64,000 bases of DNA from Pyxidicoccus trucidator (GTDB taxonomy: Bacteria > Myxococcota > Myxococcia > Myxococcales > Myxococcaceae). The position numbers and the translations under genes are program-made. The stretch lies in assembly GCF_010894435.1 (NCBI RefSeq), contig NZ_JAAIXZ010000028.1, forward strand, positions 62,001 to 126,000, in the 5' to 3' direction. Each line of letters begins with the position of its first letter. Within the stretch, counting starts at the first letter, position 1. Positions 8,277 through 16,872 of the stretch are shown here, one piece after another. Below the pieces are notes generated by a model, which was not told the DNA's origin, did not search any database, and worked only from the letters and a program-made list of their open reading frames with translations.

Positions 8277-9425
8277 ATGACCGCCCCCCTGCTTGCCGTC
8301 GCCGCCCTCACCCTGCTCATCGGCTGTGCGGCGACCCCCTCGAGCACCCGGGCGCTCCCCGCCACGGCTGCGAGCACCGTGGATGCACTCTTCAGCGACT
8401 ACAGCGGTCCGGAGCGCCCCGGAGCGAGTGTTGTCGTCATCAAGGATGGGCAGGTTGCACTCAACCGGGCCTACGGCCTGGCCGACCTGGACCGGCGAGC
8501 CCCCGCCACGCCCGAGAGCAACTACCGCCTCGCCTCACTCAGCAAGCAGTTCACGGCCATGGGCATCCTGTTGTTGGTGAAGGACGGCAAGCTGCGCCTC
8601 GATGACCGCGTGGTGGACGTGCTCCCCGGCTTCCCGGCGTACCTGCGCGAGGTCCGCATCCATCACCTGCTCCAGCACACGTCGGGCATCTGGGACTACG
8701 AGGACTTCGTCCCGGCCACGCAGACGGTGCAGGTGAAGGACCGCGATGTCCTGGACCTCCTGGCGCGCACCGACCGCACCTACTTCTCGCCGGGGACGGC
8801 GGTGCGCTACAGCAACTCCGCCTACGCGGTGCTCGCGCTCGTCGTGCAGCAGGTGGGTGGGGTGCCGTTCTCCCGGTTCCTTCACGAGCGCGTCTTCGCC
8901 CCGAGCGGGATGCAGGCCAGCGTGGCCCATGAGGAGGGTGTGTCGACGGTTGCGCGGCGCGCGTACGGCCATGCCGTCGGCCCGAGCGGCTTCATCCCCA
9001 GGGACCAGAGCAACACCAGCGCCGTGCTGGGAGATGGCGGCATCTACACGTCAGTGGTGGACCTGGTGGCGTGGGACCGGGCGCTGGATACGCATGCCCT
9101 CATCAGTGCGGAGGCCCAGCAGCAGGCCTGGACGCCGCCGACGCTTCCGGACGGCACGACCAGCAGCTATGGCTTTGGCTGGTTCGTCGATGAGGACCGC
9201 GGCCAGAAGCGCCTGTCCCACCACGGTGAGACGTGTGGCTTCACCAACGCCATCGTGAAGTATCCGGACCAGCGCCTCACGGTCATCGTCCTGACCAACC
9301 GCGCGGGCGGCGAGCCCTGGCGGCTCGCGCAGCGGGTCGCGGACGTGTGGCTCGATGGCGCCGCGACGAAGCACGGAGCGAGAGACCCGACCTGGCCCTT
9401 CGAGCGCATGCCCAACGCGCATTAG
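8277..9425 (+). CDS. Serine hydrolase of the beta-lactamase class C family, lipoprotein
   Basis: The 382-residue product begins with a lipoprotein signal (LTLLIGCAAT). It carries the three penicillin-binding/class C motifs: SLSK (SxxK, about residues 92-95), YSN in VRYSNSAY, and HHGE taking the HxG/KTG role. Such proteins act as esterases, D-amino-acid peptidases or lactamases on the periplasmic side; the substrate cannot be told. ATG 8277 was chosen over ATG 8262 because GGAG lies eight bases before it and the signal peptide is compact; the frame itself opens at 7983 inside rtcA. It stands alone downstream of rtcA. Confidence 0.85.
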   Translation: MTAPLLAVAALTLLIGCAATPSSTRALPATAASTVDALFSDYSGPERPGASVVVIKDGQVALNRAYGLADLDRRAPATPESNYRLASLSKQFTAMGILLLVKDGKLRLDDRVVDVLPGFPAYLREVRIHHLLQHTSGIWDYEDFVPATQTVQVKDRDVLDLLARTDRTYFSPGTAVRYSNSAYAVLALVVQQVGGVPFSRFLHERVFAPSGMQASVAHEEGVSTVARRAYGHAVGPSGFIPRDQSNTSAVLGDGGIYTSVVDLVAWDRALDTHALISAEAQQQAWTPPTLPDGTTSSYGFGWFVDEDRGQKRLSHHGETCGFTNAIVKYPDQRLTVIVLTNRAGGEPWRLAQRVADVWLDGAATKHGARDPTWPFERMPNAH

Positions 9426-9465
9426 CGGGTGGGGGCCGCCGAAGTCTCCCAGTACGCGAGCGCCG

Positions 9466-12400
9466 TCAGGGCACGAAGTCCATCGCCGGGATGTTGGTGG
9501 CGGCGTACACGACGACGTGCCCTTTCTCCTCGAAGTAGGTGGTGTTGGCGCTGAGGGGCACCGCGGTGGGGCCACTCGCGACGCCAATGAGGGAGCCGAT
9601 GGGCATGAAGGGCTTCAGGCAACGCCAGGGCCAGGGCACGAGCGTGGCGTGCTGAGCGCAGGTCCCCGCCTTGGGGTAGAGCAGCTCGCACAGCGCTGGA
9701 GGGGCGTTCCATCCGCAGCCGCAAGGGATGTTCGGGGGCGGGAGGGGGGAATGGAAGACGTGGCCCGCGCCGCACGTGTATTTGAGCTGGGTTGTGTAGG
9801 GGCCGCCAACGTGAGCTACGCACGGGGAAGGATTCCCGCAGGTATTGCACGAGGTGACGACAGTCCCCGCGTTCGGTGCCCCCCCGCACGTCACGCATGG
9901 AGGCGGCATCGGCCCCCACCAGTGGACTCTGTTGCAGGCCTTGTTCGAGCACGTCACCGTCGGCCTGGCGAGGGGAGGCGCCGCCGGGTGGGTCGCGCAA
10001 GGGCGCGGACCCGAGCAGTTCGAGCACACCGTCGCGAACCCGACCCTCGTGTGCGCGCACTTGTGGTACGTGGTCACCGCGGCTGCGCACCGTGAGCACG
10101 CGCCCGCTCCCGTCCGAGTCGCGTTGCACGTCCCGCACCAGACTGTCTCGGTGGGTCTCTGGCAGTTGCCCGCCGCGACGGAGTGGTTGTCAGGGTGGTC
10201 GTCGCAGTAGAGCTGTCCGTCGTTGATGCGCGCCGTCGAGCTGCGCCGCTGGCCGTCGACATTGAGGACGGGACCGGTGGGATTGGGGGCACACACGACA
10301 CCGCCGCCGATGGAGCTGCCCCATGAGGGGATGAGGTGGACCTGCACCTTGGGCTCGCCGCTCACGGCGCGGTTCGTATAGAAGTCATTGAGCTTGCTCT
10401 TGTTGTGGTCCAGGCACACCTCGATGCCGAAGGTGATGTCATCGATGGTGACCACCGAGCCCCCGCCCAGGCCTGACTTGCTGACCTCCGAGCCGAGGTT
10501 GGGCTTTGCGCCCAGGGTGTCTCGCGAGCCGCTCGTAGGCAGCGCGAGGCGGCCCGCGTCGTCATGGATGTCGATGAGCCGGCCGCCCCCGCCCGGCGTG
10601 CTGTTGAAGGGGTCCTTCCCCAGGTTTGGCCCGAGGAAGTCGATCCACGAGATGTTCTCCTTGTCGATCACCGCGCTCTTCAGCCCTCCGTCTCCGAGGT
10701 GGGGCGCGGGCCAGCCCTTCTGGACCATGGCCACGTTGAACACCTCGGTGGCCTTCGGCTCGAGGAGCTCGGCCTTGCCCACGGTGAACGTGGTCTTGTT
10801 GTTCGCCAGCGTGAGCGTGTACTTCCCCGGCCCGAGCTGCGTGCAGACCTCGATGTCGTCATCGACGCCGGCCGAGTCCTTGACGGTCCACCGCGCCGCC
10901 GGTGCGACGCCGTTGACAATCCAGTCGCACACCGGGGAGACGACGACGAGTTGGGTCTTGGGCGGCGTAACGTCCATCGACTCAATCCACACGCGGGACT
11001 GGAGGAGCACCGCCGGGGCCGCGTTCAACGCGTGCTTGCCAACGAGCGTGAGCGTGTACTGGTTGAGCCCGATGTTCTGGACGGTCCGGATGGGTGCGGT
11101 GACGAGGAGCTGATTGATGCGCCAGGTCACGTCCGGGGCTGTCGTTGCGTTGTGGACCGTGAGCTTGGTGTCAACGCCGGTGTCGTCGATGGCGGCGATG
11201 GTCACCGCGTGCTTCAGGTCGTCTTTGTGGGAGAGCCGCGGCCCGGCGCCCGCGTCCCCGTGCTGCAGGTAGCCGATGGCGGTACCCATGACAAAGAGCC
11301 AGTCGGCATAGGCGAGCTTGTCGGTCTCCTCCCTGACTTTTTGCACGATCGTCTGGAGCTTCTCGACCGGGTATCCACCCTTCTGACCCCGGAAATAGAA
11401 CTCGGGAGCCATGAAGACCTTGAGGACGTCCGCTGAGGCGTTGACGTTCGGCGCGGCGAGCTGGATGGCCTCCTTCATGGCATCGCAGCGCGCGGCGATG
11501 TCCGTGTCGTGATTGGCATCGCCGAGGTACGCATTCGCGTGGGTCCCGGGTTTGACGTCGAACGCGACGAACTGCACCTGCTGGTAGCGATACGCCCGCA
11601 CCAGCGTGGGCATCACCGCGACGGCGAGCCCGTTCTCCTCGTCCTCTCCGCTGTGCGCCTGGAGCTGCACGCGGTACGGCATCTTGGTGCGGTCGACGTC
11701 GACCTTGCTCCACTTCTTGAGCGGGTCGTTCAGGAGGTCGTATTTCTTGTCCGTCCGGAGCTTGTCTTTGGAGAGCGGCGCGAAGAAGACGAGAGCGTCG
11801 TCCTTGTCCCAGATCGAGAGCTGCCCGCGCACGAGCTTGCCGTTGTCGTCGTGGATGTCCCATTTGACGACGAGCGAGGCGTCGTCGAGCGGCGCGCCCG
11901 GCGCGTGCTTCCACCGCGGACTCCAGGGCTCGATGAGGAGCCTGGCCTTGTTGTCCGCATCGTCCTTGTAATAGCGGACGAGCACGTTGTACGGCGCCGA
12001 GCCATGGGCGACGTAGACGTCGGCCATGCCCACCTTCTTCAGGACGCCCTTCGTCGCCTCGCTCTCGCCCTTCCAGGCAGGGGCCTTCTGCGCCACCGCG
12101 GGGGGGCGCTTGTCCGCAACCTCCAGGCACTTCAGCCGCTGGAAGAGGTGGGTGGTCCCCGGGGCATCCCGGGTATCGCAGGGCACCTCGACCAGCTCCT
12201 TCGGCTGCGCCAACACCTGCGGGTTGGAGAGGCGGACGTCGTAGTACTTCGTCGCGTGGACCTCGAAGTCGACCTTGCTCGCGTGGGCCGACACTCCCTC
12301 GAGCCGATACTCGACCTCGCAGGTGTCCGTTCCGGGCTTGAACCAGCGGGTGAGCTTGGTGATGGCGACCGCGCAGACCGGGTGTCTGCGTTTGACCTTG

Positions 12401-12705
12401 ACCGTGTGGGTCTTTGCCAGCTCCAGCGCGGGGACCGGCTTCCACGGCTCGGGCTTGTAGATGACCTTGGTCGTGCCGAGCGCAGGATCGATCTCGGACA
12501 GGAGCGGGTTGTCGTTGACCTTGGAGCAGCCCACGAGCTCGACGAGGGCGCGGTTGATTTCGCCCGGGTCCCGGGTGCCCCAATTGTAGAGGCCTACGTC
12601 GTCGAGCTTTCCGGTCAGGCCATTCTCATCGAGGATGGCGCCGAGCGTCTTCTTGCCTAGCGGGAGCTCATACTTGGGCGCGCGCTTGTCGAATACCCTG
12701 ATCAT
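9466..12705 (-). CDS. Nitrilase-superfamily domain protein with inserted beta domain and Cys-rich C-terminus
   Basis: This 1079-residue protein has no signal peptide. The middle looks like a carbon-nitrogen hydrolase: Glu435 in MAPEFYF, Lys663 in MVQKG and Cys764 in GIEVCLDH are placed in the order of the nitrilase Glu-Lys-Cys triad. About 140 residues (510-655) of beta-sandwich-like sequence sit between the Glu and Lys. Residues 1-95 form a distinctive N-terminal block and 95-360 more beta-rich sequence. Residues 845-1030 contain many CxxC pairs, suggesting several zinc ribbons. It is the last gene of a three-gene unit. The triad and zinc sites are my reading of motifs; an exported or injected effector role is inferred from context only. 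Confidence 0.65.
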   Translation of the reverse strand: MIRVFDKRAPKYELPLGKKTLGAILDENGLTGKLDDVGLYNWGTRDPGEINRALVELVGCSKVNDNPLLSEIDPALGTTKVIYKPEPWKPVPALELAKTHTVKVKRRHPVCAVAITKLTRWFKPGTDTCEVEYRLEGVSAHASKVDFEVHATKYYDVRLSNPQVLAQPKELVEVPCDTRDAPGTTHLFQRLKCLEVADKRPPAVAQKAPAWKGESEATKGVLKKVGMADVYVAHGSAPYNVLVRYYKDDADNKARLLIEPWSPRWKHAPGAPLDDASLVVKWDIHDDNGKLVRGQLSIWDKDDALVFFAPLSKDKLRTDKKYDLLNDPLKKWSKVDVDRTKMPYRVQLQAHSGEDEENGLAVAVMPTLVRAYRYQQVQFVAFDVKPGTHANAYLGDANHDTDIAARCDAMKEAIQLAAPNVNASADVLKVFMAPEFYFRGQKGGYPVEKLQTIVQKVREETDKLAYADWLFVMGTAIGYLQHGDAGAGPRLSHKDDLKHAVTIAAIDDTGVDTKLTVHNATTAPDVTWRINQLLVTAPIRTVQNIGLNQYTLTLVGKHALNAAPAVLLQSRVWIESMDVTPPKTQLVVVSPVCDWIVNGVAPAARWTVKDSAGVDDDIEVCTQLGPGKYTLTLANNKTTFTVGKAELLEPKATEVFNVAMVQKGWPAPHLGDGGLKSAVIDKENISWIDFLGPNLGKDPFNSTPGGGGRLIDIHDDAGRLALPTSGSRDTLGAKPNLGSEVSKSGLGGGSVVTIDDITFGIEVCLDHNKSKLNDFYTNRAVSGEPKVQVHLIPSWGSSIGGGVVCAPNPTGPVLNVDGQRRSSTARINDGQLYCDDHPDNHSVAAGNCQRPTETVWCGTCNATRTGAGACSRCAAAVTTYHKCAHTRVGFATVCSNCSGPRPCATHPAAPPLARPTVTCSNKACNRVHWWGPMPPPCVTCGGAPNAGTVVTSCNTCGNPSPCVAHVGGPYTTQLKYTCGAGHVFHSPLPPPNIPCGCGWNAPPALCELLYPKAGTCAQHATLVPWPWRCLKPFMPIGSLIGVASGPTAVPLSANTTYFEEKGHVVVYAATNIPAMDFVP

Positions 12706-12717
12706 GATCGCTCAACC

Positions 12718-13668
12718 TCACGCCGTGTTCAGCTCTACGAACTCGTACACCTCGGGCTCGCCGTCGTCCGGGAGCTCGAGCGTGACCACTTCACACCGCG
12801 TCGCGGGCCCCTGGACCTGGGGGATGTCCGCGATCTTCCTGGGCGCACCGTCGGTCTCGAAGGGCTTCGAGGCGCCGTCCCCCGGCCACTGGAGCGTAAG
12901 CCTGGCCTTGTCGAGTCGCTTGGGGCCGACGCCCGGCTCGTCCCGCACCACGTCGAACGTGAGCCACGAGAGCTGCTCCGCGTAGAAGGTGAAGCGATGC
13001 TTGCCCACTGGCAGCACGATGGCGGGCGCATCCACGGGTTGATTCGCCTGGTCGAAGAAGCGGTGTGGCGCGTCGCCGTCGAAAGTGAACGCGACGGCAT
13101 AGTGGGCCGGGTTCATCGGCTCGCCCTTCCAGCGCGCGAGCCCCGCACCATCCGTTCGCTCGTCGAGGACTTCCTCGCCGATCTTGACGCGCACGCCGGG
13201 CACACCCGAGCTGTCGTGCTTGAAGCGAAGCATGATTTCCGGCCTTGCCAGCACCGGCACGGGAATCACGCAGATGGGGCACTCCTGCGCGGGAACCCTG
13301 ACGTTCGCCTCACGGGGTTTTCCCAGGACCTTGTCGGGGTCGGGCAGGTCGACGGCCGTGACGTGGAACTCCCCCGGGTTGCAGGGCAGGAAGCGGGCGA
13401 TCCCGCTCGCGTCGGTCCTCTCCTTCCGGTCGATGGGTTCGTCCGAGCGGAGATACCGGGGGGGCTTGTTCTTCCCGACCCGCTCCTCTTTGTATATCCG
13501 CCCTGTTCCCGAGATTGCCCCCTGCGCACCGGGGATGCCCTCGCCGTCGTCCTCCCGGTAGACGATTACGATGAGCCCCGTGTTCATGAAGGGGCATGGC
13601 ATGACCTGCTGTTTCAGGAAGGTCCTGGAGGCCCGCTGCGACGCCTTCCTGGCGGCCTCGAAGTTCAT
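12718..13668 (-). CDS. Protein with repeated beta-sandwich (transthyretin/Cna-B-like) segments
   Basis: The 316-residue product has two segments with the TDxxGxAR signature seen in surface or carrier beta-sandwich domains: RTDASGIARF near residue 85 and RTDGAGLARW near 180. A third beta-rich part extends to the C-terminus. There is no signal peptide, but an odd N-terminal MPCPFMN motif. Its ATG overlaps the stop of the upstream 120-residue gene (ATGA), and the nitrilase-like gene follows 12 bases downstream, so the three are co-transcribed. A structural, adaptor or delivery role for the downstream enzyme is plausible but unproven. Confidence 0.6.
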   Translation of the reverse strand: MNFEAARKASQRASRTFLKQQVMPCPFMNTGLIVIVYREDDGEGIPGAQGAISGTGRIYKEERVGKNKPPRYLRSDEPIDRKERTDASGIARFLPCNPGEFHVTAVDLPDPDKVLGKPREANVRVPAQECPICVIPVPVLARPEIMLRFKHDSSGVPGVRVKIGEEVLDERTDGAGLARWKGEPMNPAHYAVAFTFDGDAPHRFFDQANQPVDAPAIVLPVGKHRFTFYAEQLSWLTFDVVRDEPGVGPKRLDKARLTLQWPGDGASKPFETDGAPRKIADIPQVQGPATRCEVVTLELPDDGEPEVYEFVELNTA

Positions 13669-14027
13669 GGCGCTCTCCTGGCGGAGGTCGCCTCCAGGCG
13701 GGCATAGACGACCTCCATCCTCGTGGAGGGAGGAAGCTCTGCGTCGCGGAGGACGCGGCCAATCCAGCGTGTCCCGGCCGCGTCCTCGAAGTCCGGACCG
13801 AGCTCGTGGAGCAGGAAGACGTACCGCATGACCTCGTCGCCGCTCGTGAGTCCGATGCGCGTCGCGCGGGTGATGCCATCCTCGATGAGCGTGCGCATCG
13901 CCCGGTGTTCGAGGACCCTCGGGTCATCGGGGAACACCTCTGGCAAGGCGAGGAGGGTGTCCGTGATGAAGCGCTCCCGGGCTGGAGCGTCGAGAACCTC
14001 CATCTGCCTGTCTCGGATGACCAGCAT
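13665..14027 (-). CDS. Small protein of a type VI/injection-effector-associated kind, first gene of cassette
   Basis: The 120-residue product begins MLVIRDRQMEVL and continues with an all-helical pattern (TLIEDGITRATRIG, VMRYVFLLHELGPDFED). I recall proteins with this opening and the RYVFLLxELGPDF phrase next to VgrG, PAAR or similar effector genes, where they are usually unannotated. That recollection needs a database search. The gene leads a three-gene unit and its stop overlaps the next start by four bases. No purine-rich ribosome site is evident before the ATG; the start rests on the conserved N-terminus. Confidence 0.6.
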   Translation of the reverse strand: MLVIRDRQMEVLDAPARERFITDTLLALPEVFPDDPRVLEHRAMRTLIEDGITRATRIGLTSGDEVMRYVFLLHELGPDFEDAAGTRWIGRVLRDAELPPSTRMEVVYARLEATSARRAP

Positions 14028-14315
14028 CTACGGAGGAGAGCCTCGGTAGGTTGCGGGTGTCAACCGCAGAGAAGAGACAGAAGCGATGCGGTTGCAAGAA
14101 TGCTCGAGTGGATGCGGCTTCGACCGGGCCATGAGTCCGCACGAGAAGTCGCGGGTGAAGGTGCCCAGGCCGGAAGAAGGCGAGAGAGGGAAGGAGCGGT
14201 TGCGGAGCCGCGGGAGCCCCTGCCCGTGCAGCAGCCGGGCAGCGCTGGCGCGCAACCTCGTGAGTAGCGCGAACCCCAGCCTACGCAGCAGTGTATGTGC
14301 GGAGGAGGTGTCCGC

Positions 14316-15173
14316 GTGGCTGAAGTTCCCGAAGTGGAAATCATCGTCAGGGATCTCCGGCAGGCTGTCGTGGGCCGGCGCTTCACGGAGGTCGAGGTGC
14401 TCGCACCGGCCGCCGTGCGCTTCCCGTCGCCGCCGGACTTCATCGCGGAGCTGCGCGGACGCAGCGTCATCGCCGCGTCCCGGCGGGCCAAGTTCATCCT
14501 GCTGTCGCTCGCTGACGGGAAGACGCTCGCCATCCACTTCATGCTGTGGGGAGACCTCAAGCTCCGTCCCCTGGGCAGCGAGCGCCCTCCGGCGACGCTC
14601 GTCGTCTTTTGCCTGGAGGGTGGCGAGGAGCTCCAGCTCACCGACACCCTGGGCTATGCGCGCGTGGCGGTGGGCCGCGCCTCCGAGCTGGCCGCGCGCC
14701 TGAAGCTGGAGGAGCTGGGGCCCGAGGCGCTCGATGACACCTTCACCCCGGAGGTGCTCGCTCGGCAGCTCCGGCGCCGCGGAAGCCCGCTCAAGACGGT
14801 GCTGCTCAACCAGCGTGTCCTCGCGGGGCTGGGCAACCGTGACGCGGACGAGAGCCTGTGGCACGCGGGGTTGGACCCGCGCCGGCTCGCGTCCTCACTC
14901 ACGACAGAGGAGGTGGCGCGCCTGCACCGCGCCATCCGCCACGTGCTGGAGGAAGGGCTGAGCCTGCGCGGCACGCAGAAGGACCTCTTCGGCATCCAGG
15001 GCCAGGCGAAGCACCGGCGCAATGTCTTTGGCCGCACCGGCGCTCCGTGCCCGCGCTGCACCACGCCCGTCTCGCACCTGCGCATCGGCGGGCGCAACAC
15101 GCACTGGTGCGCCTCCTGTCAGCCCACGGAGGGCGCTCCGGCCGAGCCCCCCGCGCAGTCGTCCCTGTTGTGA
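14316..15173 (+). CDS. Fpg/Nei family DNA glycosylase with N-terminal Ala instead of Pro
   Basis: The 285-residue product matches Fpg (MutM): AEVPEVEIIVRDLR at the start, RRAKF with Lys59, GLGNRDADESLWHAG in the helix-two-turn-helix region, and a C-terminal CPRC...CASC zinc finger. These enzymes remove oxidised bases and nick the backbone. GTG 14316 was chosen because GGAGGAGG lies upstream at normal spacing and the product then starts M-A-E-V-P-E-V-E. In typical Fpg the residue after Met is the catalytic Pro; here it is Ala, while the following Glu is kept. The N-terminal amine could still form a Schiff base, as with Val in NEIL3, but activity may be altered. Confidence 0.8.
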   Translation: MAEVPEVEIIVRDLRQAVVGRRFTEVEVLAPAAVRFPSPPDFIAELRGRSVIAASRRAKFILLSLADGKTLAIHFMLWGDLKLRPLGSERPPATLVVFCLEGGEELQLTDTLGYARVAVGRASELAARLKLEELGPEALDDTFTPEVLARQLRRRGSPLKTVLLNQRVLAGLGNRDADESLWHAGLDPRRLASSLTTEEVARLHRAIRHVLEEGLSLRGTQKDLFGIQGQAKHRRNVFGRTGAPCPRCTTPVSHLRIGGRNTHWCASCQPTEGAPAEPPAQSSLL

Positions 15174-15245
15174 GCCATTACGAAGGGCCCTGAGTCCTCC
15201 CGGGCCCGGGTGTGCGGCGGGCCGCTCCGCTGCTATGAAGCGGGC

Positions 15246-15482
15246 GTGTCCGACGTCACCGAGCCGCCATCTCTCGATGCCGCGCTGGCCCGAGCCAGCG
15301 AGGAGCTGGGCTTCCCCAGCTACTACCAGTCCACCGTGCGCCCGCTGCTGCGCAACCCCGAGGGGCGCTGGCCGCGCTGCTGTGGCGGAGGCTGTGAGCC
15401 CTGCGCCCAGACGCTCATCCGGGTCGCCCTGCGCGCGCTGGAGTTGATGGGCACCCCGCGCCAGAGCCCGCTGCCGGACTGA
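15246..15482 (+). CDS. Small Cys-cluster protein, function unknown
   Basis: The 78-residue product carries CCGGGCEPC near its middle, a compact four-Cys cluster that could bind a metal or iron-sulfur centre. It resembles the CCGxGCxxC of oxidoreductase-like small domains, but the match is short. The start is uncertain: GTG 15246 is used here, and GTG 15210 in the same frame adds 12 residues including two more Cys. No strong ribosome site supports either. It sits 15 bases before the sigma-54 regulator gene in the same direction and may be co-transcribed. Confidence 0.5.
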   Translation: MSDVTEPPSLDAALARASEELGFPSYYQSTVRPLLRNPEGRWPRCCGGGCEPCAQTLIRVALRALELMGTPRQSPLPD

Positions 15483-15497
15483 GCCTGGAGACCCCGA

Positions 15498-16871
15498 ATG
15501 TCCGCACCGCATGCGCTGCTGCTCGTGGATGACGACGCCGCTTTTCGCAAGGTCTACGGCGGCCTGCTGCGCGACGCGGGCTACGAGGTGGTGGAGGCTG
15601 CGGACCGCCCCTCCGCCCGCGCTGCCTTCGACGCGCGCGCGTTCCCCCTCGTGCTGTTGGACTTGATGCTGCCGCCGGATGGCAGCGTGTCCGCGGGGCT
15701 GGAGGGGCTCGGCGCGCTGCTGAGCGCCCGGCCCGGCACCAAGGTCATCGTCATCTCCGGAGTCGGGGACACGCGCCACACGCTGGAGGCCGTGCGCCTG
15801 GGCGCCTACGACTTCCTCACCAAGCCGGTGGACCCGGACGTGCTCCTCGTCGTGGTGCAGCGCGCCCTGGCCCGCGTGACGCTGGAGCGTCAGGTGGAGT
15901 CCCTGCGCACGTCGCTGACCCGCGCGGCGGGGGACTCGGCGCTGGTAGGGCAGAGCGCGCCGTTCCTCGCCGCCGTCTCGCTGGCCGAGCGCGTGGCCGC
16001 CAGTGACTTGCCCGTGCTCGTCACCGGAGAGAACGGCACGGGCAAGGAGTTGCTCGCGCGCAGCGTACACCTCAAGAGCCGCCGCCATGCCGGGCCCTTC
16101 GTCCCCATCAACTGTGGCGCGCTGCCGGAGTCGCTGCTGGAGAGCGCCCTCTTCGGCCACGTGAAGGGCAGCTTCACCGGCGCGACGAAGGACCACCGTG
16201 GCCTCTTCGCGGAGGCGGACAGGGGCACGCTGTTCCTCGACGAGCTGGGGGACATGACGCCCTCCCTCCAGGTGAAGGTGCTGCGCGCGCTGGAGACGGG
16301 CGACATCCTCCCGGTGGGCGCGGACCTGCCGGTGAAGGTGGACGTGCGGCTCATCTCCGCCACGCACCAGGACCTGGGGCGGATGCTCCAGGAGGGCACC
16401 TTCCGCGAGGACCTCTTCTGGCGCGTGAAGGGCGTGGAAATCAGACTGCCGCCCCTGCGCGAGCGCGCCTCGGACCTGCCGCTGCTGGCGAAGCACTTCC
16501 TCAACCAGTGCGCCCACCTGTGCCCGGACGGGCGCGCGCGGCTGCTGTCGGACGCCGCCGCCGAGGCGCTCGCGGCCCATGCCTGGCCCGGCAACCTGCG
16601 CGAGCTGAAGCACGAGATGCAGCGCGCCACCGTGCTCGCCGGCGAGCGCCGCGAAATCCAGCCCGAGGACCTGTCCTTCACCGGCAGCGAGCGGCCCCGC
16701 GCCAGCACTCCCGGCGCCACCACGCTGGCGCAGAAGGTGGAGGCGCTGGAGCGGCGCGAAATCGAGGAGGCGCTCAAGCGCTGCGGCGGCAACCGCACGC
16801 ACACGGCCGAGGCGCTCGGACTGTCGCGCCAGGGCCTGCTCAAGAAGCTGGAGCGCTTCGGCCTGACGTGA
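15498..16871 (+). CDS. NtrC-family sigma-54 response regulator
   Basis: The 457-residue product has three parts. Residues 1-125 form a receiver domain with LLVDDD, the phospho-acceptor Asp in LVLLDLMLP and Lys in LTKPV. Residues about 145-375 are an AAA+ domain with Walker A GENGTGKE, GSFTGA and LFLDELGD. The C-terminus is a Fis-type helix-turn-helix (RCGGNRTHTAEALGLSRQGLLKKL). It should activate sigma-54 promoters after phosphorylation. No histidine kinase is adjacent, so it is an orphan here. The stop lies one base from the stop of the convergent next gene. Confidence 0.9.
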   Translation: MSAPHALLLVDDDAAFRKVYGGLLRDAGYEVVEAADRPSARAAFDARAFPLVLLDLMLPPDGSVSAGLEGLGALLSARPGTKVIVISGVGDTRHTLEAVRLGAYDFLTKPVDPDVLLVVVQRALARVTLERQVESLRTSLTRAAGDSALVGQSAPFLAAVSLAERVAASDLPVLVTGENGTGKELLARSVHLKSRRHAGPFVPINCGALPESLLESALFGHVKGSFTGATKDHRGLFAEADRGTLFLDELGDMTPSLQVKVLRALETGDILPVGADLPVKVDVRLISATHQDLGRMLQEGTFREDLFWRVKGVEIRLPPLRERASDLPLLAKHFLNQCAHLCPDGRARLLSDAAAEALAAHAWPGNLRELKHEMQRATVLAGERREIQPEDLSFTGSERPRASTPGATTLAQKVEALERREIEEALKRCGGNRTHTAEALGLSRQGLLKKLERFGLT

Positions 16872-16872
16872 G

